Notes: generated by a model not told the origin, from the letters alone. Positions 25,845 through 35,223 are shown, counted from the stretch's first letter. The stretch is DNA of 64,000 bases from Parasutterella excrementihominis YIT 11859 (GCF_000205025.1 NZ_GL883679.1:1-64000); one strand, 5' to 3'. A program made the numbers and translations.

Positions 25845-27221
25845 TCAAATATTGAGCCAACCCGTTGGGTCAATTGGTTTCCCATTGTGACGCAATTCAA
25901 AATATAAAACCGAAACCGCGCCTTCATTTTTCCCGGCTCGAGAAATCACATCACCGGCCTTAACTTTGTCTCCGATGTCTTTTTCCAACGTTGCATTGTT
26001 GCCATAGACAGTGAAGTAACCGGCGCCGTGATCCAAAATGATCAGGTTTCCGTAGCCTCTCAGGTAATCGGCAAAAACCACCTTGCCGTCCCGTACTGCG
26101 TGTACACCTTCATCTCGAGTGACACTGAATACGGTTCCCTGCCATCGATCCGTCTTTCCGGAGACGGTGCGTTTCTCTCCGAAACGCGCAACAACTTTAC
26201 CCGGTACCGGATTCATGCGCGGACCGGTTGATACGAGAGCCTTCTGCGGCGCCGGAACCGAAGCAGTCTTGGTTTGCTTGCCGCTGCGCTTTGCTGCGGC
26301 AGCTGCTCGTCTTTGGGCTGCTTTCTGGGCCTCTGCTTCTTTGCGCTGAAGCGATGCCACTAAGCTTCCCAAACGTTTTTCGTCGTTCTGAAGTCGTTTA
26401 AGCGTCATCGTTTGCGAGGCGAGTTCTCGGTTGAGTTTTGCCGCCGTCAACTGACGCTCTCTTCGCTCCTTAGTCAGACGAGTCTGTTCGCTGCGCTCTT
26501 CCTGTAAAGTCTTTTGGAGCGAATCACTGGTACGCTTCGATCGCTCGAGCGCCCGACTGAGTTCTTTCTGATTCTTTTCCAGCCGATGAATAGACTCCGT
26601 AGACTTTTTCGCCAGCAAAGACAGCATCATGTGGGTCCGCGCCTTCTGATTGGGATCTGACGCAGCCCACTGAGGCTGTCGCTCCAGGGTCAGCAGCTCC
26701 AGTCTCTGTCGGTTGATTTCTTCAAGAATTTTCTGCTCATGAGAAAGTTCGTTTTCCAGCCCAAGCACGGTCTTTTCCTGGCTCTTCAGCGTCCGCTCGG
26801 ATTTTGCCCGCTCGCGCCTCAGCTTCTGCAGAGACTGCCGAACTTCTCGGATTTTGACTTCCGACTGCTTCATCTCCTCTTCAAGTTTTTTCTTGACAGA
26901 GCTTTTCTGAGAGATAGAAGAACGCACTTCCTCAATTCGGTTTTGCGTTTCTGCTCTACGTGCCTCGATGGCCGTCTTATCGGCAGCAGGCCTGCGGGAA
27001 GCGGCTTTTGAAGTACTTGTCGCTTTACGGACAGCAAGCTGCTTTGCTGTCTTTTTAGGCACTTTCTTAGAGACCTGTTTTTGTGTCGTCCGAGCTTTTG
27101 TCGTTTGCTTTGCTGCAGACACAGAACGTCCCTGCGGCTCGGGGGCCGCATAAACGGTCTGGAAAGCAAAGGCAGCCAAAGCGAGCAAAACCGCCGTGGC
27201 TGCCGAAAAACGAATTCTCAT
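25845..27221 (-). CDS. envC: EnvC-like murein hydrolase activator (M23/LytM, degenerate site)
   Basis: A 458-residue exported protein. A signal peptide (about 1-25, ending VYAAPE) is followed by a Lys/Thr/Arg-rich basic stretch to 85, then a long coiled coil (about 85-310). The C-terminal LytM domain starts near 345. In the zinc site, the usual YGHN is YGNN and the region before reads EGVHAVRDGKVVFADYLRGY, so metal ligands are incomplete. EnvC proteins work as non-enzymatic activators of amidases, recruited by FtsEX, which is 4 kb away. It starts 11 bases after gpmA. Confidence 0.87.
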   Translation of the reverse strand: MRIRFSAATAVLLALAAFAFQTVYAAPEPQGRSVSAAKQTTKARTTQKQVSKKVPKKTAKQLAVRKATSTSKAASRRPAADKTAIEARRAETQNRIEEVRSSISQKSSVKKKLEEEMKQSEVKIREVRQSLQKLRRERAKSERTLKSQEKTVLGLENELSHEQKILEEINRQRLELLTLERQPQWAASDPNQKARTHMMLSLLAKKSTESIHRLEKNQKELSRALERSKRTSDSLQKTLQEERSEQTRLTKERRERQLTAAKLNRELASQTMTLKRLQNDEKRLGSLVASLQRKEAEAQKAAQRRAAAAAKRSGKQTKTASVPAPQKALVSTGPRMNPVPGKVVARFGEKRTVSGKTDRWQGTVFSVTRDEGVHAVRDGKVVFADYLRGYGNLIILDHGAGYFTVYGNNATLEKDIGDKVKAGDVISRAGKNEGAVSVLYFELRHNGKPIDPTGWLNI

Positions 27222-27232
27222 CAGAATGAGTT

Positions 27233-27982
27233 TTATTTGCCGGCCTTACCCTGAGCCGCTACTGCTGCCATCTTCTGCTTGATCGCTTCCTGGTCGCCCA
27301 AATAGTAGCTGCGGATCGGACGCATATTTTCATCAAGCTCATAGACCAGAGGCACTGCGGTCGGAACATTCACGCCCACAATGTCCTTGTCGGAAATATT
27401 GTCCAGATGCTTAATCAGAGAACGCAAAGAGTTGCCGTGAGCAGTGATCAAAATCTTGCGGCCCGCTTTAATGTTCGGGACGATTTCGTTTTCCCAATAA
27501 GGAACGACTCGGGCAACGGTATCTGCCAGGCATTCGGTCAGCGGAAGCTCTTCGGCAGGAACATGCTTGTAGCGGGGATCAAATCCGGGCCACATAGGAT
27601 TGTCTTTTTCCAGAGCAGGAGGCGGAACGTCGTAGGAGCGTCTCCAAATCAGCACTTGTTCGTCGCCGAAGTTGGCAGCCGTTTCTTTCTTATTTAAACC
27701 TTGGAGTGCGCCGTAATGACGTTCGTTAAGGCGCCAGTCATGGATGACCGGAAGATACATGGCATCGAGCTTATCGAGCGTAATCCACAGTGTGCGAATG
27801 GCTCTCTTTAACACGGAGGTATAGCAAAGATCGAATTCATAGCCTTCGGCCTTCAAGATTTCACCGGCGCGGGCAGCTTCTTCGCGGCCTTTCTCCGTCA
27901 AATCAACATCGACCCAACCTGTAAAACGATTTTCGAGGTTCCACTGGCTTTCGCCGTGGCGCATTAAAACGATTTTGTACAT
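27233..27982 (-). CDS. gpmA: 2,3-bisphosphoglycerate-dependent phosphoglycerate mutase
   Basis: A 249-residue glycolytic mutase interconverting 3- and 2-phosphoglycerate. The phosphohistidine motif [18 protein letters not shown] is at residue 6, the loop [14 protein letters not shown] near 86, and the second catalytic histidine in [15 protein letters not shown] near 183. Length fits the family. The ATG at 27982 has GGA 8 bases upstream and replaces a TTG four codons earlier. A 7-bp hairpin (28030-28049) lies in its leader. Confidence 0.95.
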   Translation of the reverse strand: MYKIVLMRHGESQWNLENRFTGWVDVDLTEKGREEAARAGEILKAEGYEFDLCYTSVLKRAIRTLWITLDKLDAMYLPVIHDWRLNERHYGALQGLNKKETAANFGDEQVLIWRRSYDVPPPALEKDNPMWPGFDPRYKHVPAEELPLTECLADTVARVVPYWENEIVPNIKAGRKILITAHGNSLRSLIKHLDNISDKDIVGVNVPTAVPLVYELDENMRPIRSYYLGDQEAIKQKMAAVAAQGKAGK

Positions 27983-28029
27983 GGTCACTTCCAAGCAAGT
28001 ACTGACAAAAGAATAATTTTAGCAGTGCA

Positions 28030-28049
28030 GGACGGCGATACAGCCGTCC
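28030..28049 (-). promoter_or_regulatory. Hairpin in the gpmA leader region
   Basis: A perfect 7-bp inverted repeat (GGACGGC, 6-base loop, GCCGTCC) lies in the 215-base gap between the divergent gpmA and rhodanese genes, about 48 bases before the gpmA start. It has no T run on the minus strand; the role is unknown. Confidence 0.35.
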
Positions 28050-28102
28050 AAGAAAAAAGCCGGAAAAAACTTCTTCTAATTCTCAGGGATTCAAATATTT
28101 AT

Positions 28103-28131
28103 TTGGATTACGAAGTTCAGTTGGATATAAT
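28103..28131 (+). promoter_or_regulatory. Sigma-70 promoter of the rhodanese-secB operon
   Basis: TTGGAT (28103-28108) and a perfect TATAAT (28126-28131) are separated by 17 bases. Transcription should start near 28138, about 60 bases before the rhodanese ATG. The leader can form a small hairpin (TCCTC...GAGGA, about 28145-28167). Confidence 0.75.
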
Positions 28132-28197
28132 CCCCTCTTTAGCATCCTCAAGGCTTTGCCCGAGGACCCAAGGTTTACTATTTTTGCTTCTCTCAAC

Positions 28198-28635
28198 ATG
28201 GATTTCATTACTGAAAACATTCTGCTGATCATTACGTTTGTAGGTTCGGCAATCCTTTTGGCTTTTCCGTCTCTTTCCAAATCCAAAAATTCAGGATTAA
28301 GTCCCGCCGAAGTTGTCATCCAGGTAAATGACAAAGATGCTCAGCTCGTTGACGTTAGAACTCCGAATGAATACTCCAAAGGCTCTTTAGCCGGAGCGGT
28401 TAACATCCCGGCGGCCGATTTGGTTTCCCGCATCGACACACTGGATAAAAACCGTCCCGTGATCCTCGTCACACAAAACGGCAGGCGTGCTCAGCAGGAA
28501 CTCAAGCAGTTTAAGAGCAAGGGCTTCTCCGACGTCTATGTCTTGGAAGGCGGCCTCGTTGCTTGGCAGGCGGCTAAGCTTCCGCTCACAGGATTGGAAA
28601 TCAATCGCCGCAGTAACAAGAAGAAAAAGGCCTAA
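28198..28635 (+). CDS. Membrane-anchored rhodanese-like protein lacking the catalytic cysteine
   Basis: A 145-residue protein with one N-terminal membrane helix (about residues 5-22) and a cytoplasmic rhodanese domain. Landmarks are LVDVRTPNEYSKGSLAGAVN near 50 and the active-site loop near 88, which reads LVTQNGRRA where active rhodaneses have C-x-x-G-x-R. The codon at the cysteine position is ACA, threonine, so sulfur transfer is not expected. The ATG at 28198 puts the start right before the helix. It precedes secB by 49 bases, a common betaproteobacterial order, although the usual glutaredoxin between them is absent. Confidence 0.85.
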   Translation: MDFITENILLIITFVGSAILLAFPSLSKSKNSGLSPAEVVIQVNDKDAQLVDVRTPNEYSKGSLAGAVNIPAADLVSRIDTLDKNRPVILVTQNGRRAQQELKQFKSKGFSDVYVLEGGLVAWQAAKLPLTGLEINRRSNKKKKA

Positions 28636-28684
28636 GGCCCGCTGGATTTACAACTTAACTCTACTTATCTGTAAAGGATTAAAA

Positions 28685-29197
28685 ATGGCAGAAAACGAAA
28701 ACACAACTCCTGAAGCAGCACCTCAGGAAGAAGCTCCTCAGTTTGCCGTTCAGCGCATTTACCTGAAAGACGCTTCTCTCGAAATGCCGAATGCTCCCGA
28801 GATCTTCCTAGCTCCCGAAGCTCCTCAGGTCGACATCCAGCTCGATGTCTCCGAACACGCTTTGGCTCAGCCCGATCTCTATGAAGTCGTCGTTCGTGCC
28901 ACCGTCACCGCCAAGACCAAAATCAATAACGAAGACAGAACCGTCTTCTTGGTTGAATGCAAACAGGCCGGTATCTTCCTTCTGAAGGGCTTCCAGGAAG
29001 AACACAAGACTATGGTTCTCGGCATTACCTGCCCGTCCACAATCTACCCGTACCTCCGCAGCAATGTCTCTGATCTTCTGACCCGTGCAGGCATGCCGCC
29101 GGTCTACTTGGGCGAAATTAACTTTGAAGCCTACTTTGCTCAGAGAATGCAGGAGCAGCAGGCCGCTGCAGCTGCTGAAGACAAGACCGTTCAGTAA
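28685..29197 (+). CDS. secB: Protein-export chaperone SecB
   Basis: A 170-residue export chaperone that holds preproteins unfolded for SecA. The fold is clear from FAVQRIYLKDASLEMPNAP near residue 20, then VVRATVTAKT, FLVECKQAGIFLLKGF near 88, the CPSTIYPYLRSNVSDLLTRAGMPP segment near 117-140 and a Gln/Ala-rich tail. The N-terminal 18 residues are acidic. AAGGA lies 7 bases before the ATG at 28685. A terminator follows. Confidence 0.95.
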   Translation: MAENENTTPEAAPQEEAPQFAVQRIYLKDASLEMPNAPEIFLAPEAPQVDIQLDVSEHALAQPDLYEVVVRATVTAKTKINNEDRTVFLVECKQAGIFLLKGFQEEHKTMVLGITCPSTIYPYLRSNVSDLLTRAGMPPVYLGEINFEAYFAQRMQEQQAAAAAEDKTVQ

Positions 29198-29217
29198 TCA
29201 ACTGTTCTGTTAGTTCG

Positions 29218-29253
29218 AAAAGCCGTCCTCATTGATTTGAAGACGGCTTTTTT
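29218..29253 (+). terminator. Rho-independent terminator after secB
   Basis: AAAAGCCGTC and GACGGCTTTT form a 10-bp stem around a 14-base loop, followed by TT. It lies between convergent secB and trmL. Confidence 0.85.
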
Positions 29254-29265
29254 GCGCCTGCAGCT

Positions 29266-29736
29266 TTAGATGCCGCCTTCAAAGCCGCACTGACGCCAGG
29301 CTTCATAGACGGTAATCGCAACGGAATTCGATAAATTTAGGGAGCGGTTGTTGGGACGCATCGGCAGCCGAACCATATGCGCAGGATCAAATAAAGCCCT
29401 GACTTCCTGCGGAAGTCCCGATCCTTCCGAGCCGAAAACAAACCAGTCTCCGGGCTTAAAGCTCACTTCCTGAACCAGCTGCTGAGCTTTGGTTGTCATC
29501 GCAAACATTCGGTCCCGATCGGGTTTTTCTGCTTCAAGGAAAGCCTCATAACTTGGGAAGCGCTTGATATCCGCATATTCCCAATAATCCAGCCCGGCCC
29601 GCTTCATATGCTTGTCCTCAAAGTTAAAACCTAAAGGCTCAATCAAATAAAGCTTGCATCCTGTATTCGCAGACAAGCGAATAATGTTTCCTGTGTTGGG
29701 CGGAATTTCCGGGTGGACTAAAACAATATTAAACAT
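29266..29736 (-). CDS. trmL: tRNA (cytidine34-2'-O)-methyltransferase TrmL
   Basis: A 156-residue SPOUT-family methyltransferase acting on the wobble base of leucine tRNAs. Motifs are [20 protein letters not shown] near residue 5, [10 protein letters not shown] near 99 and [23 protein letters not shown] near 127-149 (the knot). The 5' end overlaps the rpoH 3' end by 8 bases, so it is probably expressed with rpoH. Confidence 0.93.
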   Translation of the reverse strand: MFNIVLVHPEIPPNTGNIIRLSANTGCKLYLIEPLGFNFEDKHMKRAGLDYWEYADIKRFPSYEAFLEAEKPDRDRMFAMTTKAQQLVQEVSFKPGDWFVFGSEGSGLPQEVRALFDPAHMVRLPMRPNNRSLNLSNSVAITVYEAWRQCGFEGGI

Positions 29737-30649
29737 CCTTGTCTTCTTTCAAATAAGTTTTCAAGGTCGCAAAAGCCTTTTTCTCCAGCTGTCTTACTCT
29801 CTCCTGGCTCACGCCCATTTCTTTGGCGAGATCTGCCAGCGTCGCGCCTTTGCTGCCGTCCTGATCGTTATACAGCCAGCGGGCTTCGATAATGCGTCTC
29901 GAGCGGTCATCCAGTTTTTTAACGGCTTCCGGAAGACGATTTTCGATCGTATTTTCGTATGCGCCGCGGGCGATCGTGTTTTCGGGTGTATCCCGCTCGT
30001 CCGTCAGCCATTCCGACGGGGCCATACCTTCATCTGTACCACCGCTCGGTTCATCGATTTCGACATCCGAACCAAGCATTCGCTTTTCCATCTCAAAAAC
30101 TTCAGACGGTTTTACGTCCAGTGTTTCGGCAATTTTTTCCGCTTCGCTGGTACCGAGAAGCTTGGTGTCGTCCTTTAGCTTACGCAAATTAAAAAACAGT
30201 TTGCGCTGTGACTTGGTCGTGGCAACTTTAACGAGGCGCCAATTACGGAGAACATATTCCTGAATTTCAGATTTAATCCAGGTCATTGCGAAAGTCACCA
30301 AACGCGCACCGTTGTTCGGATTGAAACGTTTGACGGCTTTCATTAAACCGATATTTCCCTCTTGAATCAGATCGCCGAACGGAAGTCCGTAGCCTTGATA
30401 TTGGCGGGCAATGGAAATTACAAGACGCAGGTGGGACATCACCAGTTCCCCCGCGGCTTCCATATCTCCGTGCTCCTGAAGCCGCACAGCCAGCTCGTGC
30501 TCGCGCTCGGCACTCAGAATCGGAGCCTTATTGGCGGCCCGGATATATTCCTCCAGCGAACCGAGCGATGCATCGGGTATCGCAAGCGGGGTCGGTTTGT
30601 AGGGGGCAAGAGCCGTGCTCGGGCCCTTTTTCTTTTCATCTGTTGTCAT
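29729..30649 (-). CDS. rpoH: RNA polymerase sigma-32 factor RpoH
   Basis: A 306-residue heat-shock sigma factor. Region 2 shows [37 protein letters not shown] in the usual place (core segment [14 protein letters not shown] near 98), and the RpoH box [12 protein letters not shown] lies near 151. Region 4 has an HTH with [22 protein letters not shown] near 274. The first 30 residues are a Pro-rich leader. It lies 30 bases downstream of ftsX, keeping the classic ftsE-ftsX-rpoH order. Confidence 0.95.
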   Translation of the reverse strand: MTTDEKKKGPSTALAPYKPTPLAIPDASLGSLEEYIRAANKAPILSAEREHELAVRLQEHGDMEAAGELVMSHLRLVISIARQYQGYGLPFGDLIQEGNIGLMKAVKRFNPNNGARLVTFAMTWIKSEIQEYVLRNWRLVKVATTKSQRKLFFNLRKLKDDTKLLGTSEAEKIAETLDVKPSEVFEMEKRMLGSDVEIDEPSGGTDEGMAPSEWLTDERDTPENTIARGAYENTIENRLPEAVKKLDDRSRRIIEARWLYNDQDGSKGATLADLAKEMGVSQERVRQLEKKAFATLKTYLKEDKDV

Positions 30650-30679
30650 CGAGGAAAATTGTAATCCTCAAGTCAAGCC

Positions 30680-31534
30680 TTAGAACGTACGCGGGGAAGT
30701 TGCCCCGGCAATAAAGTACGAGACGATCACGCTCAACAAGATGGTCGCCAAGGAAACAGACAGATAAACGGCGGCAAAAACAGACCAATGCGGCATCAGC
30801 GTCAGCTCAAAAGCTTCTTCGAGCAAGGGGACCGAGGTAAGCGTCGTCGCCAAAAGCAAGACACCTCCGATAATGCACCCGAGCAGCGAACTCAAAGCTG
30901 CTGCTATCATCTGCGGACCGCGGACCGCCCAGTCGCTCGCGCCCAACATCAAAAGCAGCTCTCTTTCGCTGCGTAAGAACGCAGAGAGCCTGAGTGAGTT
31001 CTGGAAGATCAGCAGGCAAACCAGCGTTACAGCTGGCGCCCCGAAAGCAAACATGCCTAGCGCAATAGCCTCTCTGAGCGAGTGGCGTTTCTTGATCCAG
31101 TCAAGATTGGCAGTTACGCCCTCAACGCCCTTTACTTTTTCGATGGCTTTAACCGCTCCTTCGATATCGATGTAGCGTGTATCCAATGGAAACTGCAGAG
31201 CCAATATGGTCGGTATTTTTTTCCTGTCTCCGACGAGCTTCAATATATCTTTTTCTAAAACGTCGGTCGGCTTTATTTCTCTAAGCTCGGTAATCGGCGC
31301 AAGCGCACGAATCTGTTCCTGTGCCTTTTTGCGCTGGGCATCGGTTAAGGAAGGGTCTAAGAAAACACTTGCTTCGTCTCCCATGACGCCGCGGTGGCTG
31401 TCATAGAAACAATAAAAACTCAGTGCTATCTGGCCCAACAGACAAAGTGCCAGAGAAAAAACCACGACGACAAAAATAAAACGCTTCAGGTTGGCTTGAA
31501 TCGGCCTGCGCACACGGTCTCGCATTGTGATCAT
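30680..31534 (-). CDS. ftsX: Cell division protein FtsX
   Basis: A 284-residue integral membrane protein. Four helices are visible, near residues 18-40, 163-184, 207-232 and 252-277, with a periplasmic domain between the first two (about 42-160). In FtsEX systems this domain recruits EnvC to activate septal amidases. The protein is shorter than E. coli FtsX (about 350), mainly at the N-terminal cytoplasmic tail. It overlaps ftsE by 4 bases (ATGA), so it is surely co-translated with the unusual FtsE-like ATPase. Confidence 0.87.
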   Translation of the reverse strand: MITMRDRVRRPIQANLKRFIFVVVVFSLALCLLGQIALSFYCFYDSHRGVMGDEASVFLDPSLTDAQRKKAQEQIRALAPITELREIKPTDVLEKDILKLVGDRKKIPTILALQFPLDTRYIDIEGAVKAIEKVKGVEGVTANLDWIKKRHSLREAIALGMFAFGAPAVTLVCLLIFQNSLRLSAFLRSERELLLMLGASDWAVRGPQMIAAALSSLLGCIIGGVLLLATTLTSVPLLEEAFELTLMPHWSVFAAVYLSVSLATILLSVIVSYFIAGATSPRTF

Positions 31535-32184
31535 CTTTTCTCTCCCGAGAGCTCAACACAACGCAGAGCAGCAATCTCAAACGGAAGCATGTAGCTTGAT
31601 GTCATCACAATCGGATAACCGACTTGGCTGAGCTTGGTGCAAATATAGAGAAACTCTTCCTGAGCCTGATCATCCAGCCCTTCCAGCGGAGAGTCCGCAA
31701 GGATCAAACGGGGCTGGTTAACCAAAGAGCGGGCAATGACAACACGCTTTTTTACGCCCACGGAAAGGCTTTCAGCCCTGGCGTTTAAATAAGGATCCAA
31801 ACCGCAGAGAGACGCACTTTCCAGTGCGTTCCGTTTAGCGTCGGCCGCGCTCTTTCCCAAAAGCTGAGCCGTCAAAACCAGGCCTTCCAAAACGGTGTAG
31901 CCGTTTAAGAGAACCGGATCAGACGGGATTAGCCCCAATCCGGCCCGCCAAGCCCTTTTTTGGCGCTCGCTCATCTTCGTCAGACGCTTGCCCTCAAGGA
32001 ATACCTCGCCCACGCGCGGAACTCTCAAGGCGGCCATTAAGTTGAGAAGGTACGACTTACCCGAACCGTTGGGTCCCAGAAGGAGAACAAACTCTCCGTC
32101 AGAAATCTCCAGCGTTACCGTTCCTTTGGTTTGGTTGTTCCAATCATTAATCGGAACGTCGACCATTCTCACTATCGTCTTCAT
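31531..32184 (-). CDS. ftsE: FtsE-like ABC ATPase with degenerate hydrolysis motifs
   Basis: A 217-residue ABC ATPase identified as FtsE by its coupling to ftsX and the ftsY...rpoH context. The Walker A is intact (LLGPNGSGKSYLL near residue 35). Other motifs are not: the Q-loop reads LIPSD instead of IFQD, the signature is LSVGVKKR instead of LSGGEQQR, Walker B is LILADSPLEGLDD with serine for the catalytic glutamate, and the H-loop is VMTSSY instead of ATHD. It may bind ATP but should hydrolyse it poorly or not at all. It overlaps both ppx and ftsX by 4 bases, and the reading frame is intact, so it is not a pseudogene by appearance. Confidence 0.82.
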   Translation of the reverse strand: MKTIVRMVDVPINDWNNQTKGTVTLEISDGEFVLLLGPNGSGKSYLLNLMAALRVPRVGEVFLEGKRLTKMSERQKRAWRAGLGLIPSDPVLLNGYTVLEGLVLTAQLLGKSAADAKRNALESASLCGLDPYLNARAESLSVGVKKRVVIARSLVNQPRLILADSPLEGLDDQAQEEFLYICTKLSQVGYPIVMTSSYMLPFEIAALRCVELSGEKR

Positions 32185-33644
32185 CGCGCTATCAAGTCAA
32201 ATTGGTAATCAACTTTGGCCCAGGTAGCCTTTTCTTCTTCAAGCAAATACTCGACCACAGGATGATCTTTCAGCCATGCTCTCGGAACATAAAGACAGAA
32301 GGAATGCCCATGGAATGTCGCTTCCAATTCCGGCAGCTCAATCTCCTGGCGAGCATGCGCAACAATAGTGGCTATCCGTAAGCAGAACAGCAGCTCGGCG
32401 TTCTGTTTGGTCGCAAGCAGCATTTCAACTTTTTTCAGGTTACCGCGGTGCCCGAGTACCAAGGCCGCCAATTTTTCCTGTTCAGGTCTGGAAAAGCCCG
32501 CAATATCGCTGTTTTTGATCAAATATTCGCTGTGTTTATGATAATCGCTGCGCGAGAGGGTTAATCCCGTTTCATGCAAATCAGCCACCCATCTCAGGAA
32601 CCTTGCACTGTCTTCGGAAGCATGAGGAGACATGGTTTTGAGTAGGTTCACAGCTATGTCGCCGACACGCTTAGCCTGCTCCTTGTCCGCATGGAACGCG
32701 TTCATCATTCGCTCGACGGACGCCTCCCGAGGATCACGCTGCAGTTTTCGTCCGGCAAGATCGTACAAGATGCCGTACCGAAGCGCACCGTCGGCAACCT
32801 TCATAACATCAATCTTGAGTTTTTTGAAAACCGCGATCAAAACCGCAATGCCGCCCGCGAGCACCTCTCGGCGGTCCTCTTTCAGCCCGTCGAACTTGAT
32901 CTTGTCGATGCTTTCGGCATGGATAACTTTGTCCTTGAGCTGTTCAAGCGCATAAAGAGTGATCGAGCCGTCGGTAATCCTGAGCGCAGCCAAAATGGAA
33001 GAAACGGCACTGACGGTACCAGACGAGCCGAACGCTTCCTGCCAGTTTCCTTTAACAAACCTATATTCGCTGCCGTCCAGAACGGAAGCGGCAGACAAAA
33101 TGGCGCGCTCCATGCTTTGTGCGGTAATTTTGCGGTCTTTAAAGAAAGTCACCGAGGTATTGACGCAGCCCACGTGGAAGGACTCACCTTCGATCATCTC
33201 GTGGCCGCGTCCGATCACGCACTCGGTCGAGGCACCTCCGATATCCACGATCAGTCGGGTTTCGTCCGAGGGCGGAAGCGCAAAGCTGCAGCCTTGGAAT
33301 ACAAGTCTCGCTTCTTCTTTGCCTCGAAGGATTTCAACCTTACAGTCAAGAATCTTTTCTGCGCGCTCAATGAACTCTTGTGAGTTTTTTGCGGCTCTAA
33401 GCGTTTGAGTACCGACAGCACGGATATGATTTCTCGGCATCCCGCGAATCTTTTCCGCGATGCGGGCCAGGGCGTTAAGTCCTCTGTTCTGGGCCTCGGG
33501 CGTCAGATTGCCGTCTTTATCGATTCCTGCCGCCAAACGTATCGTTTCTTTCCAGCTGCCTTCGGTAATAATGCGCTCGCCTTCAACTCGGGCAATTTCC
33601 AGACGGAAGCTGTTGCTTCCCAAGTCTATCGCTGCAAGCTTCAT
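32181..33644 (-). CDS. ppx: Exopolyphosphatase, Ppx/GppA family
   Basis: A 487-residue ASKHA-fold phosphatase that removes phosphate from polyphosphate ends or from pppGpp. The N-terminus shows AAIDLGSNSFRLEIARVEG, then VGTQTLRAAKN near residue 86, and the second phosphate loop IVDIGGASTECVIGRG near 134. The C-terminal half is an HD-like helical domain (LHETGLTLSRSDYHKHS near 354). Ppx and GppA roles cannot be separated by reading. It overlaps ftsY upstream and ftsE downstream by 4 bases each, so it sits inside the ftsYEX cluster. Confidence 0.9.
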   Translation of the reverse strand: MKLAAIDLGSNSFRLEIARVEGERIITEGSWKETIRLAAGIDKDGNLTPEAQNRGLNALARIAEKIRGMPRNHIRAVGTQTLRAAKNSQEFIERAEKILDCKVEILRGKEEARLVFQGCSFALPPSDETRLIVDIGGASTECVIGRGHEMIEGESFHVGCVNTSVTFFKDRKITAQSMERAILSAASVLDGSEYRFVKGNWQEAFGSSGTVSAVSSILAALRITDGSITLYALEQLKDKVIHAESIDKIKFDGLKEDRREVLAGGIAVLIAVFKKLKIDVMKVADGALRYGILYDLAGRKLQRDPREASVERMMNAFHADKEQAKRVGDIAVNLLKTMSPHASEDSARFLRWVADLHETGLTLSRSDYHKHSEYLIKNSDIAGFSRPEQEKLAALVLGHRGNLKKVEMLLATKQNAELLFCLRIATIVAHARQEIELPELEATFHGHSFCLYVPRAWLKDHPVVEYLLEEEKATWAKVDYQFDLIAR

Positions 33645-34588
33645 TCTTTTTTCCCGCCGATCTGATCTAAACCGACCAGAGCTGCCGCAAATTCATCGGC
33701 TTTGAAAGGCTGAAGGTCGTCAATGGTCTCGCCCACACCGATGTAATAGATCGGCAGCGGTTTTTCGCGAGAATTTGCCAGGGCCACAAGGACGCCGCCT
33801 TTGGCCGTACCGTCGAGCTTAGTAATGATCAATCCGGTAAGGCCGGCCGCCTCATCAAATGCCTTGGCCTGCATTAAAGCGTTCTGGCCGTTCGTACCGT
33901 CCAGCACGAGAATCACTTCATGCGGAGCCCCTTCCATTGCCTTTCCCTGAACCTTACGGATTCGGGCAAGTTCATTCATTAAATTCGTCTGTGTCGGAAG
34001 TCTTCCTGCGGTGTCGACCATCACGATATCCATGCCTTTTTTACGACCGGAAGAAATGGCGTCGTAAGCCACAGAAGCGGGATCTCCTTTTTCCTGCGAA
34101 ATTACCTCGATTTGATTGCGATCACCCCAGACAGCCAGTTGCTCCTTTGCGGCCGCTCTAAACGTATCTGCGGCTGCCAGAAGAACTTTTTTGTTCAGCT
34201 GGGCAAAATGCTTCGCTAACTTACCGATTGTCGTCGTTTTGCCGGCACCGTTAACGCCGCACATCATGATGACAAGCGGCTTATGTTCATCGAAATTCAG
34301 GGACGCTTCACACGGTCTCAGGATATCTGCAATGATCTCTTTGAGGGCGACTTTCACTTCGTCCTGTGTTTTGAGGCCTTTCAGCTTAATTCTTTCTCTC
34401 AGCCGCTCAAGAATCAGAGCGCTGGTCTCCACGCCGATGTCGGCGGAAATCATTTGGAATTCCAAATCTTCCAAGAACGCTTCATCAACGACACCGCCGG
34501 TAAAAATACCGACCAAGTTGACTTGTGTTTTTCTTAAACCTTGCTTTAACCGGGCGAACCAACCCGTTTTCTCTTTTGTTTCACTCAT
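33641..34588 (-). CDS. ftsY: Signal recognition particle receptor FtsY
   Basis: A 315-residue SRP-receptor GTPase for co-translational membrane targeting. After a short N-terminal region ([14 protein letters not shown], membrane-contact helix) come the N domain and the GTPase G domain. Motifs are [16 protein letters not shown] near residue 113, [13 protein letters not shown] near 141, [11 protein letters not shown] near 195 and [11 protein letters not shown] near 254. The long acidic A domain of E. coli FtsY is absent. The ATG at 34588 replaces a TTG 20 codons upstream that would run into rsmD. It is first in the overlapping ftsY-ppx-ftsE-ftsX operon. Confidence 0.95.
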   Translation of the reverse strand: MSETKEKTGWFARLKQGLRKTQVNLVGIFTGGVVDEAFLEDLEFQMISADIGVETSALILERLRERIKLKGLKTQDEVKVALKEIIADILRPCEASLNFDEHKPLVIMMCGVNGAGKTTTIGKLAKHFAQLNKKVLLAAADTFRAAAKEQLAVWGDRNQIEVISQEKGDPASVAYDAISSGRKKGMDIVMVDTAGRLPTQTNLMNELARIRKVQGKAMEGAPHEVILVLDGTNGQNALMQAKAFDEAAGLTGLIITKLDGTAKGGVLVALANSREKPLPIYYIGVGETIDDLQPFKADEFAAALVGLDQIGGKKE

Positions 34589-34638
34589 TGGCGTACGTTT
34601 TGAATAAAATTCACTTATTTCAACACGAGAGTTTAGCA

Positions 34639-35223
34639 ATGCCGGCAACCAACAGCGGTAAAGTTAGGATCATCGGGGGACAGTGGAAGCGCACCAACAT
34701 CCCCGTTTTGAATGCCGACGGTCTCAGGCCTACCGGAGATCGGCAGCGCGAAACGCTCTTCAACTGGCTGAGCTTTCTTCTCGGAGACTTCGAGGGCCGC
34801 AGCGCATTAGACATGTTCGGAGGCTCCGGCGCCCTGTCATTTGAATTCTTAAGCCGCGGCGGCAGCCGTGCCGTTTTATGCGAGATGAACCGCCGTGCCG
34901 CTCAGTTCATCAAACAAACCGCCGAAAAGCTCGATGCCGAGGGTCTCACGATTATTGTCGGCAACTCGCTGACAGATCCCCGCGTCTCGGAACTTTCTCC
35001 TTATGACCTAGCCTTTATTGACCCGCCTTTTGCGGCTGACCTTCAGCTCAAAGCATTGAAACGCTGTGTACCGATGCTCGCCTCGGACGGACTTATATAT
35101 GTCGAGTCGCCTCAGGAAATTTCCGATGAAATTCTGACTTCTCTGTCTCTTACCGCCGCACGCCGTCTCAAAGCCGGTGCCAGCCGCATGCTTTTGGCCC
35201 AAAAAACTGAGAATCCGTCATGA
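34639..35223 (+). CDS. rsmD: 16S rRNA (guanine966-N2)-methyltransferase RsmD
   Basis: A 194-residue Rossmann methyltransferase for G966 of 16S r[13 protein letters not shown] near residue 9, [16 protein letters not shown] near 29, [18 protein letters not shown] near 57 and the catalytic AFIDPPFA near 133 are all present. The ATG at 34639 fits the family N-terminus. It is divergent from ftsY across 50 bases and overlaps coaD by 4 bases, a widely kept rsmD-coaD pair. Confidence 0.94.
   Translation: MPATNSGKVRIIGGQWKRTNIPVLNADGLRPTGDRQRETLFNWLSFLLGDFEGRSALDMFGGSGALSFEFLSRGGSRAVLCEMNRRAAQFIKQTAEKLDAEGLTIIVGNSLTDPRVSELSPYDLAFIDPPFAADLQLKALKRCVPMLASDGLIYVESPQEISDEILTSLSLTAARRLKAGASRMLLAQKTENPS

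Noticed and set aside
32691-33383. 230-codon plus-strand frame opposite ppx
   Set aside because: Antisense shadow; the ppx frame has all family motifs.
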